Source: Christensenella massiliensis
Lineage (GTDB): Bacteria; Bacillota; Clostridia; Christensenellales; Christensenellaceae
Direction of reading: 5' to 3'
NCBI GenBank assembly: GCA_900155415.1
Contig: LT700187.1
Coordinates: 1,984,001 to 2,048,000 of the forward strand
DNA length: 64,000 nucleotides
Positions 45,715 to 53,967 of the stretch are shown in pieces. The notes below the pieces were generated by a model. The model ran no database searches, was not told the origin of the DNA, and saw only the letters and a list, made by a program, of their open reading frames with translations. Made by a program: the position numbers and the translations under genes. The first letter of the stretch is position 1; each line of letters begins with the position of its first letter.

Positions 45715-46491
45715 ATGACGGCGCAGAAGAAGTTCAGCCGACTTGTTCGGCTTATTTATGAGCTCGATCATGTGGCAGTGGCGTTTTCAGGAGGAATCAA
45801 ATCGTCACTGCTGCTTTGTGCCGCACAGGAAGCGCATGGGCGTGACGTGTGGGCTTTGACTGTAAATGCAGCGTTTTTTACAAAGGAAGATTTATATTGC
45901 GTCCATGAGGTGCTGGAAGATTATAAGCTGAATGATGCCCGTATCCCGGTATATGTACTGCAGGAACAGGCGGTCTCCCGCAATGGCAGGGAGCGATGTA
46001 AAGTCTGCTCCGGAATGATGTCTGCAGAGCTTGCGCGATATGCGGAGCAGGTGGGCGCAGAGGTATTGCTGGATGGCTGTCTTAAAGGAGGCAAAAGCTG
46101 TATTGCTTTGCAGCGCTCGGAAAAGCTGGAATGCAGAAGTCCTTTTATAGAATTGGGATATGATATGCAGGATATCTGTGATATGCTTCAGGCAGTAGGA
46201 AGAGGCTACTATATCCGCAAGCCTGCCGGATGCCTTGCGGACCGTTTTGCACCGGAGGAGTATTTGACCGCGGAGAAGCTTGATTTTGTGGAAGAGGCGG
46301 AGGTTTTCATTCGGAAATTCGCGGGAAAGGAACGTCGCCTGTATTTTACAGATTGGAACGTTATAGTGTATACTAAAAAGGATTTATTGGAAGCGGAAAA
46401 GGAGAGCATTGGTGCTGAACTAAGAAAAAGAGGCGCAAAAAATGTGATGTTTGCTTCTTTGCAAGAGGATGGAGAGGAAAGATGCCTATGA
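45715..46491 (+). CDS. LarE-like PP-loop ATP pyrophosphatase
   Basis: 258-aa cytoplasmic protein of the adenine nucleotide alpha-hydrolase fold, probably adenylating a substrate. The P-loop reads [11 protein letters not shown] (about residues 23-33) where most LarE proteins have SGGVDSS or SGGVDST. A CxxC (RCKVCSGMM, about 97-105) fits the metal/sulfur site of the family. GLADRF (about 180) lies in the C-terminal part. LarE donates sulfur to the lactate racemase cofactor, but no larA, larB or larC is nearby. It lies between guaB and guaA and probably is co-transcribed with them. Confidence 0.75.
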   Translation: MTAQKKFSRLVRLIYELDHVAVAFSGGIKSSLLLCAAQEAHGRDVWALTVNAAFFTKEDLYCVHEVLEDYKLNDARIPVYVLQEQAVSRNGRERCKVCSGMMSAELARYAEQVGAEVLLDGCLKGGKSCIALQRSEKLECRSPFIELGYDMQDICDMLQAVGRGYYIRKPAGCLADRFAPEEYLTAEKLDFVEEAEVFIRKFAGKERRLYFTDWNVIVYTKKDLLEAEKESIGAELRKRGAKNVMFASLQEDGEERCL

Positions 46492-48020
46492 GAGAAACGA
46501 TTATTGTGTTGGATTTTGGCGGACAGTACAATCAGCTGATTGCCCGCCGTGTTCGGGAAGCCCATGTATATGCTGAGCTTATGCCATATCACACGGACGT
46601 CCAAAAAATCAAAGAAAAGAACCCGATTGGAATCATCTTTACAGGTGGTCCTAAGAGCGTATACGAAGCGGAAGCGCCGGTGTGCGATGAAAAAATTTTG
46701 TCGTTGGGGATCCCGATTTTGGGGATTTGTTATGGAAGCCAGTTGATCAGCATGCAGTTAGGAGGGCATGTCGCTTCAGCTCCGGCAGGAGAATATGGGA
46801 AAACAGAGATAGAGTATCAGACAGCAAATCCATTGCTAAAAGATATGGAAGTCAAATCAGTTTGCTGGATGAGTCATATGGATTATATCGATAAAGCTCC
46901 GACGGGCTTTGAAGTATTGGCGAAAACGACCTCCTGCCCGGTTGCTGCCTTTGGAAACCGGGAGAAGAAAATCTACGGTGTGCAGTTCCATCCAGAGGTA
47001 CAGCATACGGCAGGCGGACAAAAGATACTGGAGCGTTTTTTATTTGATATATGCGGTGCAAAGGGGGATTGGGATATGAATGATTATGCAAAGCAGGCAA
47101 TTGAAGAGATTCGGGAAAAAGTAGGCGATAAAAAAGTCCTATTAGCTCTTTCGGGCGGCGTAGACAGTTCTGTCTGTGCAGTCCTGCTGCATAAAGCGAT
47201 TGGCAAAAATCTGACCTGCGTTTTTGTCGATACAGGGCTTATGAGAAAATATGAGCCTGAAGAGGTGGAAAACGTTTTCAAAAAACAGTTTGATATGAAT
47301 CTGGTTCATGTCAAGGCAGAGAAGAGGTTTCTTGAGAAACTGGCTGGCGTCACAGAACCGGAACGGAAACGCAAGATTATTGGTGAAGAGTTTATACGCG
47401 TCTTTGAAGAGGAAGCGAAGAAAATCGGGAAAGTGCATTTTCTTGCACAGGGAACGATCTATCCGGATGTCGTTGAGAGCGGCGTAGGCGACGCGGCGCT
47501 TATTAAAAGTCATCATAATGTAGGCGGACTGCCGGAGCATGTTGATTTTGATGAGATTATAGAGCCTTTGCGCGAATTATTTAAAGACGAAGTGCGGGAA
47601 CTCGGCGAAGAACTGGGACTTCCGCGCCATATGGTATGGAGACAGCCATTCCCGGGCCCGGGCCTTGCGATTCGTGTGATTGGTGAGATCACAAAAGAAA
47701 AGCTCGACCTTCTGCGAGACGTAGACTTTATTTTCCGTGATGAAATCGCCAAAGCAGAACTGGATGAAAAAATATGGCAGTATTTTGCGGTGCTGACCGA
47801 CATGCGAAGCGTAGGTGTAATGGGGGATGAGCGGACCTACGATTACACGGTCGCCCTGCGCGGCGTGACGAGCGTGGACGCAATGACGGCGGACTGGGCC
47901 CGTATTCCGTATGATGTGCTTGGAACCATTTCCAACCGCATCATCAACGAGGTGCCGCACATCAACCGTATCGTTTATGACATTACGAGCAAACCGCCGG
48001 CAACGATTGAGTGGGAGTGA
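46482..48020 (+). CDS. guaA: GMP synthase (glutamine-hydrolysing)
   Basis: 512-aa enzyme converting XMP to GMP with glutamine and ATP. The class I amidotransferase part has [10 protein letters not shown] (about residues 49-58), the nucleophile in GICYGSQ (about 82-88) and HPEV (about 170). The ATP-PPase part has LSGGVDSSV (about 223-231) and the C-terminal dimer domain ends PPATIEWE. The last 290 bp are suspicious: by hand count the last 228 nt are about 57% GC with C-ending codons, and a diverged second copy lies at 58688-58980 (see finding). The gene remains full length and probably functional. It is the integration target of the island. Confidence 0.96.
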   Translation: MPMRETIIVLDFGGQYNQLIARRVREAHVYAELMPYHTDVQKIKEKNPIGIIFTGGPKSVYEAEAPVCDEKILSLGIPILGICYGSQLISMQLGGHVASAPAGEYGKTEIEYQTANPLLKDMEVKSVCWMSHMDYIDKAPTGFEVLAKTTSCPVAAFGNREKKIYGVQFHPEVQHTAGGQKILERFLFDICGAKGDWDMNDYAKQAIEEIREKVGDKKVLLALSGGVDSSVCAVLLHKAIGKNLTCVFVDTGLMRKYEPEEVENVFKKQFDMNLVHVKAEKRFLEKLAGVTEPERKRKIIGEEFIRVFEEEAKKIGKVHFLAQGTIYPDVVESGVGDAALIKSHHNVGGLPEHVDFDEIIEPLRELFKDEVRELGEELGLPRHMVWRQPFPGPGLAIRVIGEITKEKLDLLRDVDFIFRDEIAKAELDEKIWQYFAVLTDMRSVGVMGDERTYDYTVALRGVTSVDAMTADWARIPYDVLGTISNRIINEVPHINRIVYDITSKPPATIEWE

Positions 48021-48063
48021 TGTTTTTGGCTTAACCATGCGGGTTTGAGCCGGACGGCGTTTG

Positions 48064-48106
48064 AGTGGGAATCGCATCAAAATTCAAAAGATAGGTGGTA
48101 ATCATG
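48064..48106 (+). repeat. left inverted composite end of the island
   Basis: AGTGGGAA (48064-48071), an 11-nt gap, then a 24-bp element (48083-48106) whose core is TTCAAAA..TAGGTGGT..CATG. The same arrangement, inverted, is at 58598-58642 (19 of 24 positions match). Likely integrase or accessory-factor binding site. Confidence 0.6.
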
Positions 48107-48120
48107 ACCACCTATTTTTT
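48091..48120 (+). terminator. intrinsic terminator between guaA and integrase
   Basis: ATAGGTGGT, loop AATCATG, ACCACCTAT and a T-run: a 9-bp perfect stem. It overlaps the left inverted end repeat. It would stop guaA transcription before the integrase. Confidence 0.8.
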
Positions 48121-48142
48121 ATTTTTGGAGGTGTTATTCCTT

Positions 48143-49099
48143 ATGGAAAAACAGACGAAAGAGCCACAGGTAACAAGAAGAAAAAAGTTATTGGATTGTA
48201 AAGTAACGGATATTGGTTATGATGACCTGTACCGTCTTTACGAACAGGAATGTAAATTAAAGAATTTAGCGGACGTAACAATCAAAGGATATGAATTTGC
48301 GCACAAGCATTTCTGCGCGTGGGCAGGGAATGATTTACGGTGTTCAGATATCACGCAGGATTTAATCAATGAATATGTATTGTATCTGAAAGATAGGTTA
48401 AAACCCGAAACCGTTAATTCCTATCAATTCAAAATATCCCCTGTTATTAAGTACGGCATCAAACGGGGGTACATCAAAGACAATATCCTGTTTGTACATT
48501 TAATTGAACAGGAACACATCAAAGACATTTATACGAAAGAAGAATTAGAAACCCTTTTGAAACGTCCCGAAACAAATAATTTTGCGGAATACCGTTCATG
48601 GATAATAGTCAATGTATTGCTTGCAACGGGCATACGGGCGCGGGAATTGCGAAAATTACAGGTACAGGATGTGGATATGGACGGGAATATTATTCATTTG
48701 CGACACACCAAAAACAGAAAGCCGCGCATCGTACCGATACCGACGACTTTAAGAATCCGTTTAGCAGAATATTTAAGGATACGGAAGGGGACAAAGGAAG
48801 AACCGCTATTCTGCAATATTTATGGGGAAGAATTGCCGCGCACCACCCTACAAATCAGTGTTACAAAATACTGCAAAAGACGGGGCGTGGAAAAGCACAG
48901 TTTGCATCTGTTCCGGCATACATTTATCACATTAAGTGTAAGAAATGGAATGTCGCCCGTATTGCTTCAACGGATAACAGGACATCAAAGTATGAAAATG
49001 CTGAACAATTATTACCAGTTTAACCCCGCCGATTTGGTGAATGTGGTAGACACATTTAATCCACTGGAAGGATTCAACATAAAAAAGAAATTATTTTGA
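48143..49099 (+). CDS. tyrosine integrase
   Basis: 318-aa site-specific recombinase of the phage-integrase family. An N-terminal arm/SAM-like domain (about residues 20-105) is followed by the catalytic domain with ATGIRARELRKL (first Arg, about 168), HTKNRKPRIVPI (Lys, about 192) and HLFRHTFITLSVRNG with the HxxR pair (about 258-272), then GHQSMKMLNNYY with the Tyr nucleophile (about 279-290). The ATG at 48143 is chosen for GGAGGT 10 nt upstream; the open frame extends to 48095 but that part lies in the terminator. Position next to guaA indicates it catalyses insertion at the guaA 3' end. Confidence 0.9.
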   Translation: MEKQTKEPQVTRRKKLLDCKVTDIGYDDLYRLYEQECKLKNLADVTIKGYEFAHKHFCAWAGNDLRCSDITQDLINEYVLYLKDRLKPETVNSYQFKISPVIKYGIKRGYIKDNILFVHLIEQEHIKDIYTKEELETLLKRPETNNFAEYRSWIIVNVLLATGIRARELRKLQVQDVDMDGNIIHLRHTKNRKPRIVPIPTTLRIRLAEYLRIRKGTKEEPLFCNIYGEELPRTTLQISVTKYCKRRGVEKHSLHLFRHTFITLSVRNGMSPVLLQRITGHQSMKMLNNYYQFNPADLVNVVDTFNPLEGFNIKKKLF

Positions 49100-49243
49100 C
49101 CTATGATATACGCCAGACATCACAGAAAACGGCAGGACAAAGGATATGGTTGAAGGAATAGGATTATAGGATTTATCAATCAGAAAGAAAAAACGGTTAC
49201 AGGGCATCTGGGGCAGGCTGAACACGAATAGCGGGATTATAGC

Positions 49244-49280
49244 AAGAAACAAGCGGGGAAATTTCCCCGCCTGTTTCTTA
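49244..49280 (+). terminator. intrinsic terminator after the integrase
   Basis: AAGAAACA-AGCGGGGAAA and TTTCCCCGC-CTGTTTCTT form a very long stem; the T-run is short. Confidence 0.65.
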
Positions 49281-49420
49281 GGGGATATTTCCTTAAATTA
49301 AGACGAAAAACACGCGAGAGAAAATATCCTTGCGGAACGAACGGCATTTTTCTTTGATGAAAATTGCCGAAAAACCTGTCAACCATGCGGGTTTCGCGGG
49401 CTTATGCAAAGCCAAAGCCC

Positions 49421-49449
49421 TTGACAATCCCCCTTTTTCATGGTATAAT
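49421..49449 (+). promoter_or_regulatory. perfect-consensus promoter in the island
   Basis: TTGACA (49421-49426), exactly 17 nt and TATAAT (49444-49449). One of the strongest promoters in the window, followed not by a gene but by structured sequence. Confidence 0.8.
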
Positions 49450-49455
49450 TATACA

Positions 49456-49620
49456 TAAAGAATGAATAATGCGCAGTGTTCATTCTGCACGCTTCCGAAG
49501 TGCAAGGAAGTAAAGGGCTGTAGTATAAGGATATCCAGACAGCCCGAAATCCATGCATGGTAAAATAGAATAGTAGGGTAAACAGGTGCATTGCAGTCCT
49601 TTGTTGGATAAAGGGATATG
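49456..49620 (+). ncRNA. candidate structured RNA or leader RNA
   Basis: Immediately after the consensus promoter three hairpins can form in order: AGAATGA/TCATTCT (49461 region), GCAC/GTGC around CTTCCGAA, and GGGCTGT/ACAGCCC around a 17-nt loop (near 49516-49546), then a TCCTTT/AAAGGGA pairing near 49594. No coding frame of note runs through it. It may be a small RNA or a long leader. The 3' end is not defined by a terminator, so the boundary is approximate. Confidence 0.4.
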
Positions 49621-50061
49621 ATGTATTATGTTTTGTGTACGCTTTTTTCTGGAAAGGGGTGACTATAGCATGAAATACATATAAATAGATACACGCGCAA
49701 GCGAAAATGTGTTATACAAGGTGGAAACAGCGGGTGCATGGAACGCAAATCCCTTGACATCATATTTGTTTTATGGAATAATCCAAACAAGGCAGGGCGA
49801 AGGACGTTCCTTTTATCTGCGGCATTTTAGAAGCAAGGTTACAGCCGTAACCAATAATTCAAATAAAAAAAAGAATGGGCATATAATGTATAATATAATG
49901 AATTTTTATTCATTTATATTTGTGCGCCTAAAAACAAGAAAGAAGGTAGATTATATATGGTTTAAAATAGAATGATATTTAAAATTAAGAATAAATGAAA
50001 GGTAGGAAACAAAATTGATAAATCTAATTATAAAACATAAATCATTAAGGAGGAATCAACT

Positions 50062-51111
50062 ATGATAACAGAGCATGATTTTAATATTATGAAGGCTCAC
50101 TTTACTTGCCTTATGGAACATAATAGTAGGGATAAACATTTAGTATTGACTGATGATATAGACAGTCTAATGACATGTTTATTCTTAAAAAATAGATATA
50201 ATATTCCTATTGGTGCTTTTTTTGACTTTCGGACAATGGTATATAATCCGTATGTGTTTCAGCCATGGTACTGTGATGGGATACGGCGCAATCATTCCAT
50301 TTTTGTAGATTGTGCGGTGGTGAATTGGGAATACAATGTAGACCAACATGTAACATGCAGGAATATCCCGGTATCTTTGAATGTGAATACAGGAATTGCC
50401 ATAGGAAATAACAAATATATTTCAAAATATGCGGGTTCAACCTATCTTACCACATTGATTATGGCAGGTATCAATGTCAATGAATTGCCGGAAAATGAAT
50501 TGTTATTCTTACTGCTAATTGATTCATTCTATGCACAATATTACCGCGAATATAATAATACATGGGATACATGGGTAAATCTATTGGGATGCCAAGCAAT
50601 GACAGAAATTGTCCGCGCACACCCTAAGGAATATTTTGAAAATTTACAGCGGGAATTTAAAATTGCCGGATATGGTGATGATAGGAAAAGATTGGGGAAA
50701 ATATGGATAAAAGATGATGGGCATTTAGATTCTAATATCGACTTTGACGGAATCAGAAATCATTTTGGCATAGAAATTGAATTGCCCGATATTCAATTTA
50801 ATTATGCGCCGCGTAGGTTTAGAAGGGATGTAAATCTAATAAAATGGATTGATGATAGGGAAAAATACGGAAAAAAATGTAGGCAATACAGAAAGCAGCT
50901 AAAGGTAGTTACCCCAGAAGAAGTAGCGACAATGTATACATGCGCTATGGTAGGAACAGATGTTATACGGTATTCAATACCTGAATTTCAGGATTTACGG
51001 GTTATATGTATTGATGAAAATCAATCTAACGCCAAAAAGCAAATAGATGTAATTAACCGCATTAATAATGTCCAAGATGCAAAAATAAGGCATTGCTACC
51101 AAGATCAATAA
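50062..51111 (+). CDS. unknown island protein, possible DHH-type phosphoesterase relative
   Basis: 349 aa, soluble. The N-terminal HLVLTDDIDSLMTCLFL (about residues 26-42) resembles the first motif of DHH-family phosphoesterases (strand, D-x-D, small residues), and IFVDCAVVNWEYNVDQHV (about 81-98) could be the next acidic strand with a degenerate DHH-type motif. No recognisable C-terminal DHHA1 GGGH. The ribosome site is AAGGAGG. It is followed after 85 nt by the helicase gene, so the pair is probably one functional unit for replication, repair or defence. The family call is tentative. Confidence 0.4.
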   Translation: MITEHDFNIMKAHFTCLMEHNSRDKHLVLTDDIDSLMTCLFLKNRYNIPIGAFFDFRTMVYNPYVFQPWYCDGIRRNHSIFVDCAVVNWEYNVDQHVTCRNIPVSLNVNTGIAIGNNKYISKYAGSTYLTTLIMAGINVNELPENELLFLLLIDSFYAQYYREYNNTWDTWVNLLGCQAMTEIVRAHPKEYFENLQREFKIAGYGDDRKRLGKIWIKDDGHLDSNIDFDGIRNHFGIEIELPDIQFNYAPRRFRRDVNLIKWIDDREKYGKKCRQYRKQLKVVTPEEVATMYTCAMVGTDVIRYSIPEFQDLRVICIDENQSNAKKQIDVINRINNVQDAKIRHCYQDQ

Positions 51112-51129
51112 TCTAAAAAATAATTGAAT

Positions 51130-51180
51130 AAGGGTATGCGAACGGCGCATATTGAATTGCGCTTTGTTTCGTATACCCTT
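51130..51180 (+). promoter_or_regulatory. long stem-loop upstream of the helicase gene
   Basis: AAGGGTATGCGAA (51130-51142) pairs with TTCGTATACCCTT (51168-51180) with an inner GGCGCA/TGCGCT pairing. It ends right before the AAAGGAAT ribosome site. No T-run, so it is more likely an mRNA processing, stabilising or translational-control element than a terminator. Confidence 0.5.
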
Positions 51181-51196
51181 AGAAAGGAATTTAGAT

Positions 51197-52675
51197 ATGT
51201 ATGTATCGGATTTAATAACGGAAGACATCATTGATACATGGTGCGGGAACGACAGGATTTTAATAAAATCGCCCTGCGGAACAGGTAAAACAAAATTTAT
51301 CACAGATACGTTTTACACCTATGCGAAACAGCGCAGTAAAAAAATATTGATATTAAATAACCGCCGTTTCTTGAAACAACAGACGGAAAAGGAATGTGAA
51401 GGAAAAGAAGATGTTATTACTGTCAAGACCTATCAGTCATTGGAACAAAATTTAGATTATGCCAATATGATGTTAGGCGAATATGATTATATCGTTGGGG
51501 ATGAAGCGCATTATTTCTTTACCGACAGCGTTTTAATGAACAGTAAGACATATAAATTAATGCCTATACTGGAAGAAATAGACCGCCCCGTTATTTTTAT
51601 GACGGCAACGCCGGAAACATTGGAACAATGGATAACATTCAATGCTAACAATATATTTGACACTGAAAAGCCGCCGCAGATAGAAAAATTGTATTATTTC
51701 AGAAAGCGTAAAGCGATAGATAAATTATTGAAAGTGATACCACTGGATGAAAAAGTGATATATTTTTGCAGTGATTTACGGTATATGGAAGAATTATATA
51801 ATCAATATAAAGATGAATGTATGTTCGTGTGTTCGGAATCGCAGGAATATTATTATAAAAAATATGTTGATAAAGACAGGGTAGAACATGAAATTATCTG
51901 CAATGAAACATTTTCCAAACATCTTTTGTTTACTACAAGCGTCCTTGACAACGGGGTTAATTTCAAAGACAGGAATATCAAACATATTATCTGCGATTAT
52001 GCGGATATTACAACGATGATTCAATGCATTGGACGAAAACGGTATATAGATGAAACCGATACAATCAATTTATATATCATGGATTATATACAGGAAAAAT
52101 TACAGGGGCGAATCGGATTGATGCATGAATTTTTTCAAAGGATTTCTGAAATAGAAAATATGTCAAAGGAAGAATATGCCCGGAAGTATGAAACCAATTA
52201 TTTCCATAATGGATTGATATTAAATACAGATGAAACCGAGGAATTATGTTTTACACCGAAATTATCGGTTCAATTAAAATATCAATATGATATTGATTTA
52301 TATGACGTGATTTTCAGCCGCTATGATAACCGCCATTTTACAAAATATTTATGCGATAAATTAAGATTAGGAAATATGGCATTACAATCATTGGAAGCGG
52401 AATACGATAATCAAAAAATAATGGAATTATTTTCTGAAATAGTGAATCAAAAATTATTCGGAAAAAAAATAGAATCCGTCAAGGATTTTTTTCAAAATAC
52501 TTTAGTGGATGACTGTACGGCACGAAGTATAGGCGGCATCAATACCTATCTACAGAAAAGGGAATTGTACTACTACTTTGAATCAAAACAGGAAAAATCA
52601 TACAAAGACGGAAACCGTGATAAAACATATTGGATATTAAGGGATTATTCGGATGTTATGGAAGATGTGGGGTAA
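51197..52675 (+). CDS. SF2 DEAH-box helicase
   Basis: 492-aa superfamily 2 helicase. Motif I is SPCGTGKT (about residues 22-29), Ia LILNNRRFLKQQ (about 48-59), II DEAH (about 104-107), III MTATPETL (about 132-139), then IV-type VIYFCSDLRYMEELY (about 178-192), V TTSVLDNGVNFKD (about 238-250) and VI QCIGRKRYI (about 267-275). A helix-rich C-terminal part (about 290-492) has no recognised domain. The start 51197 has AAAGGAAT upstream; an extended frame to 51152 overlaps the hairpin. Likely replication or processing helicase of the island, linked to the DHH-like gene. Confidence 0.85.
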   Translation: MYVSDLITEDIIDTWCGNDRILIKSPCGTGKTKFITDTFYTYAKQRSKKILILNNRRFLKQQTEKECEGKEDVITVKTYQSLEQNLDYANMMLGEYDYIVGDEAHYFFTDSVLMNSKTYKLMPILEEIDRPVIFMTATPETLEQWITFNANNIFDTEKPPQIEKLYYFRKRKAIDKLLKVIPLDEKVIYFCSDLRYMEELYNQYKDECMFVCSESQEYYYKKYVDKDRVEHEIICNETFSKHLLFTTSVLDNGVNFKDRNIKHIICDYADITTMIQCIGRKRYIDETDTINLYIMDYIQEKLQGRIGLMHEFFQRISEIENMSKEEYARKYETNYFHNGLILNTDETEELCFTPKLSVQLKYQYDIDLYDVIFSRYDNRHFTKYLCDKLRLGNMALQSLEAEYDNQKIMELFSEIVNQKLFGKKIESVKDFFQNTLVDDCTARSIGGINTYLQKRELYYYFESKQEKSYKDGNRDKTYWILRDYSDVMEDVG

Positions 52676-52721
52676 AAATGGTTAAAATCCTTATAAAAGG
52701 CATAAAAAATACCCCAAAATT

Positions 52722-53018
52722 TTATTTTTGACTGCGGAAGTATTCGGCCAATTCAGTCAACATACCGACTTCTTTATCGGATAAGTCATTTGCATCAATC
52801 AACATATTCGTTTCTAGCCCAAGCAAATAATCGGTAGAAACATGGAATAAATCAGCCATAGCAATCACATATTGCACGGTAGGACAGGAAACGCCCATTT
52901 CCCAAGCGTTCACGGAAGCGCGGGTTATTTCTAATTGTTTGGCTAATCCTGCCTGTGTCATATCATATTTTTCCCGAAGCATTTTGATGCGGTTAGCAAT
53001 TTTATCTTTGATTATCAT
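52722..53018 (-). CDS. XRE-family repressor
   Basis: 98 aa with a canonical helix-turn-helix (about residues 8-62, IKMLREKYDMTQAGLAKQLEITRASVNAWEMG) and a short C-terminal tail. The gene is divergent from the 254-aa gene at 53153 and separated by 134 bp containing paired direct repeats, a consensus promoter and inverted TTTGATTAT/ATAATCAAA motifs. It is presumably the island's switch, controlling itself and the cargo operon. Confidence 0.85.
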   Translation of the reverse strand: MIIKDKIANRIKMLREKYDMTQAGLAKQLEITRASVNAWEMGVSCPTVQYVIAMADLFHVSTDYLLGLETNMLIDANDLSDKEVGMLTELAEYFRSQK

Positions 53019-53070
53019 GGCAATATCCTTTCTGATTATTTTGATGTTATATAATCAAATAAAATATTGC

Positions 53071-53142
53071 ATTATCTAAAAGAGGTTTTGAATTGACTTA
53101 ACGGAATATGACATTTATAATTTGATTATCAAAAAGAGGTTT
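53071..53142. promoter_or_regulatory. divergent operator region with two direct repeats
   Basis: The 18-bp word ATTATC(T/A)AAAAGAGGTTT occurs at 53071-53088 and 53125-53142, exactly 54 bp apart and on the same face of the helix. They straddle the promoter at 53093-53121, one upstream of the -35, the other covering the transcription start and ribosome site. Confidence 0.6.
53093..53121 (+). promoter_or_regulatory. cargo promoter of the island
   Basis: TTGACT (53093-53098), 17 nt and TATAAT (53116-53121), 31 nt before ATG 53153. Flanked by the operator repeats. Confidence 0.75.
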
Positions 53143-53152
53143 ATAACATACT

Positions 53153-53917
53153 ATGAAGCAAAGTATTTTTGATTACTGCGAATGGAATAATATGCAGATT
53201 CAATTTCTGTTGGAAGAATTGCGGGCAAATAATATTGCCCCGCAATATGGTTTTGAATTACAAAAGACAGTCAATTTGAACCGCCGCAGAAATTGGGTGA
53301 AATGGGATTCGTGTAATGTAATTGATTTACCACGCATGGAAGGGATAGCCGTTGATGATATCCACCGGAAAATAATTTTGTTTTTTTATTCGGGTGATTT
53401 ACTGCAAACCAATGCTCTTGAAGATGAAAGCCGCGCTTATGACTTTCTGCTATTTGATTTTGACGATATATTAGGTGTCCGATTGGAAACGGACGCGCGG
53501 CGCATTTATGAAACAACAGTAGACGAAAGCATCTTACCGCCTGCGCCTGCCCGAACGCTTAAGGGGATTATCAAAGAATTATATCCAAATGAAATTATTT
53601 TAACATTGGCAACGCGCCGCGCGGATGCACAGGTGATACGGTTGCATATACAAAGGGCAGAAGATGGTTCGCTTGATAAATATATTTCAAATGCGATGAA
53701 CGGAATATTTTCGGCATTAAATAAGAAAATAGCCGTTTTATCGGGAACGGACGAAAAATCCTATATATTAAAAAGGGTTTATAGGGATGACTGCCGGGAT
53801 GTTCAATTACAGGGAATACAGGATATCAGAAATATGCTTTGCTTATTTGCGGTTAGAATTGGCGCGGTAGTTAATAAGAATATAGGGACATCATACCATT
53901 ATAAATCTATAAATTAA
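53153..53917 (+). CDS. unknown island cargo protein
   Basis: 254 aa, soluble, no signal peptide. YDFLLFDFDDILGVRLETDARRI (about residues 101-123) is a strand-turn pattern rich in Asp, and AFNGIFSALNKKIAVLSG-like features (about 183-200) suggest an alpha/beta domain, but I recognise no family. It is the first gene after the XRE divergent promoter and precedes the lipoproteins by 50 nt. Its repression by the XRE protein and its position argue for a function in the island's decision or immunity. Confidence 0.45.
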   Translation: MKQSIFDYCEWNNMQIQFLLEELRANNIAPQYGFELQKTVNLNRRRNWVKWDSCNVIDLPRMEGIAVDDIHRKIILFFYSGDLLQTNALEDESRAYDFLLFDFDDILGVRLETDARRIYETTVDESILPPAPARTLKGIIKELYPNEIILTLATRRADAQVIRLHIQRAEDGSLDKYISNAMNGIFSALNKKIAVLSGTDEKSYILKRVYRDDCRDVQLQGIQDIRNMLCLFAVRIGAVVNKNIGTSYHYKSIN

Positions 53918-53967
53918 AAATTTATTTAAAAATAAATTTTTTAAAATCCAAAAAAGGAGAAAGTAAG

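Larger units (their letters stand above)
49100..50061. other. long intergenic region of the island
   Basis: About 960 bp without a convincing gene. It contains the integrase terminator, a consensus promoter (49421-49449), a run of hairpins after it, a four-codon reading frame at 49671 (ATGAAATACATATAA) behind a good ribosome site (AAAGGGGTG), and an in-frame continuation to 49975 that looks protein-like after that stop. A second TTGACA at 49754 and AT-rich sequence precede the next gene at 50062. Confidence 0.5.

Noticed and set aside
46482-47700. CRISPR array or other repeat array in the island or its flanks
   Set aside because: No regularly spaced direct repeats with unique spacers were found anywhere in the window; the repeats seen are the end composites, the AGTGGGAA cluster and the recombinase sites.
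48095-48142. Extended N-terminus of the integrase from ATG 48095
   Set aside because: The extension lies in the guaA terminator stem and the inverted end repeat; the start at 48143 has GGAGGT upstream.
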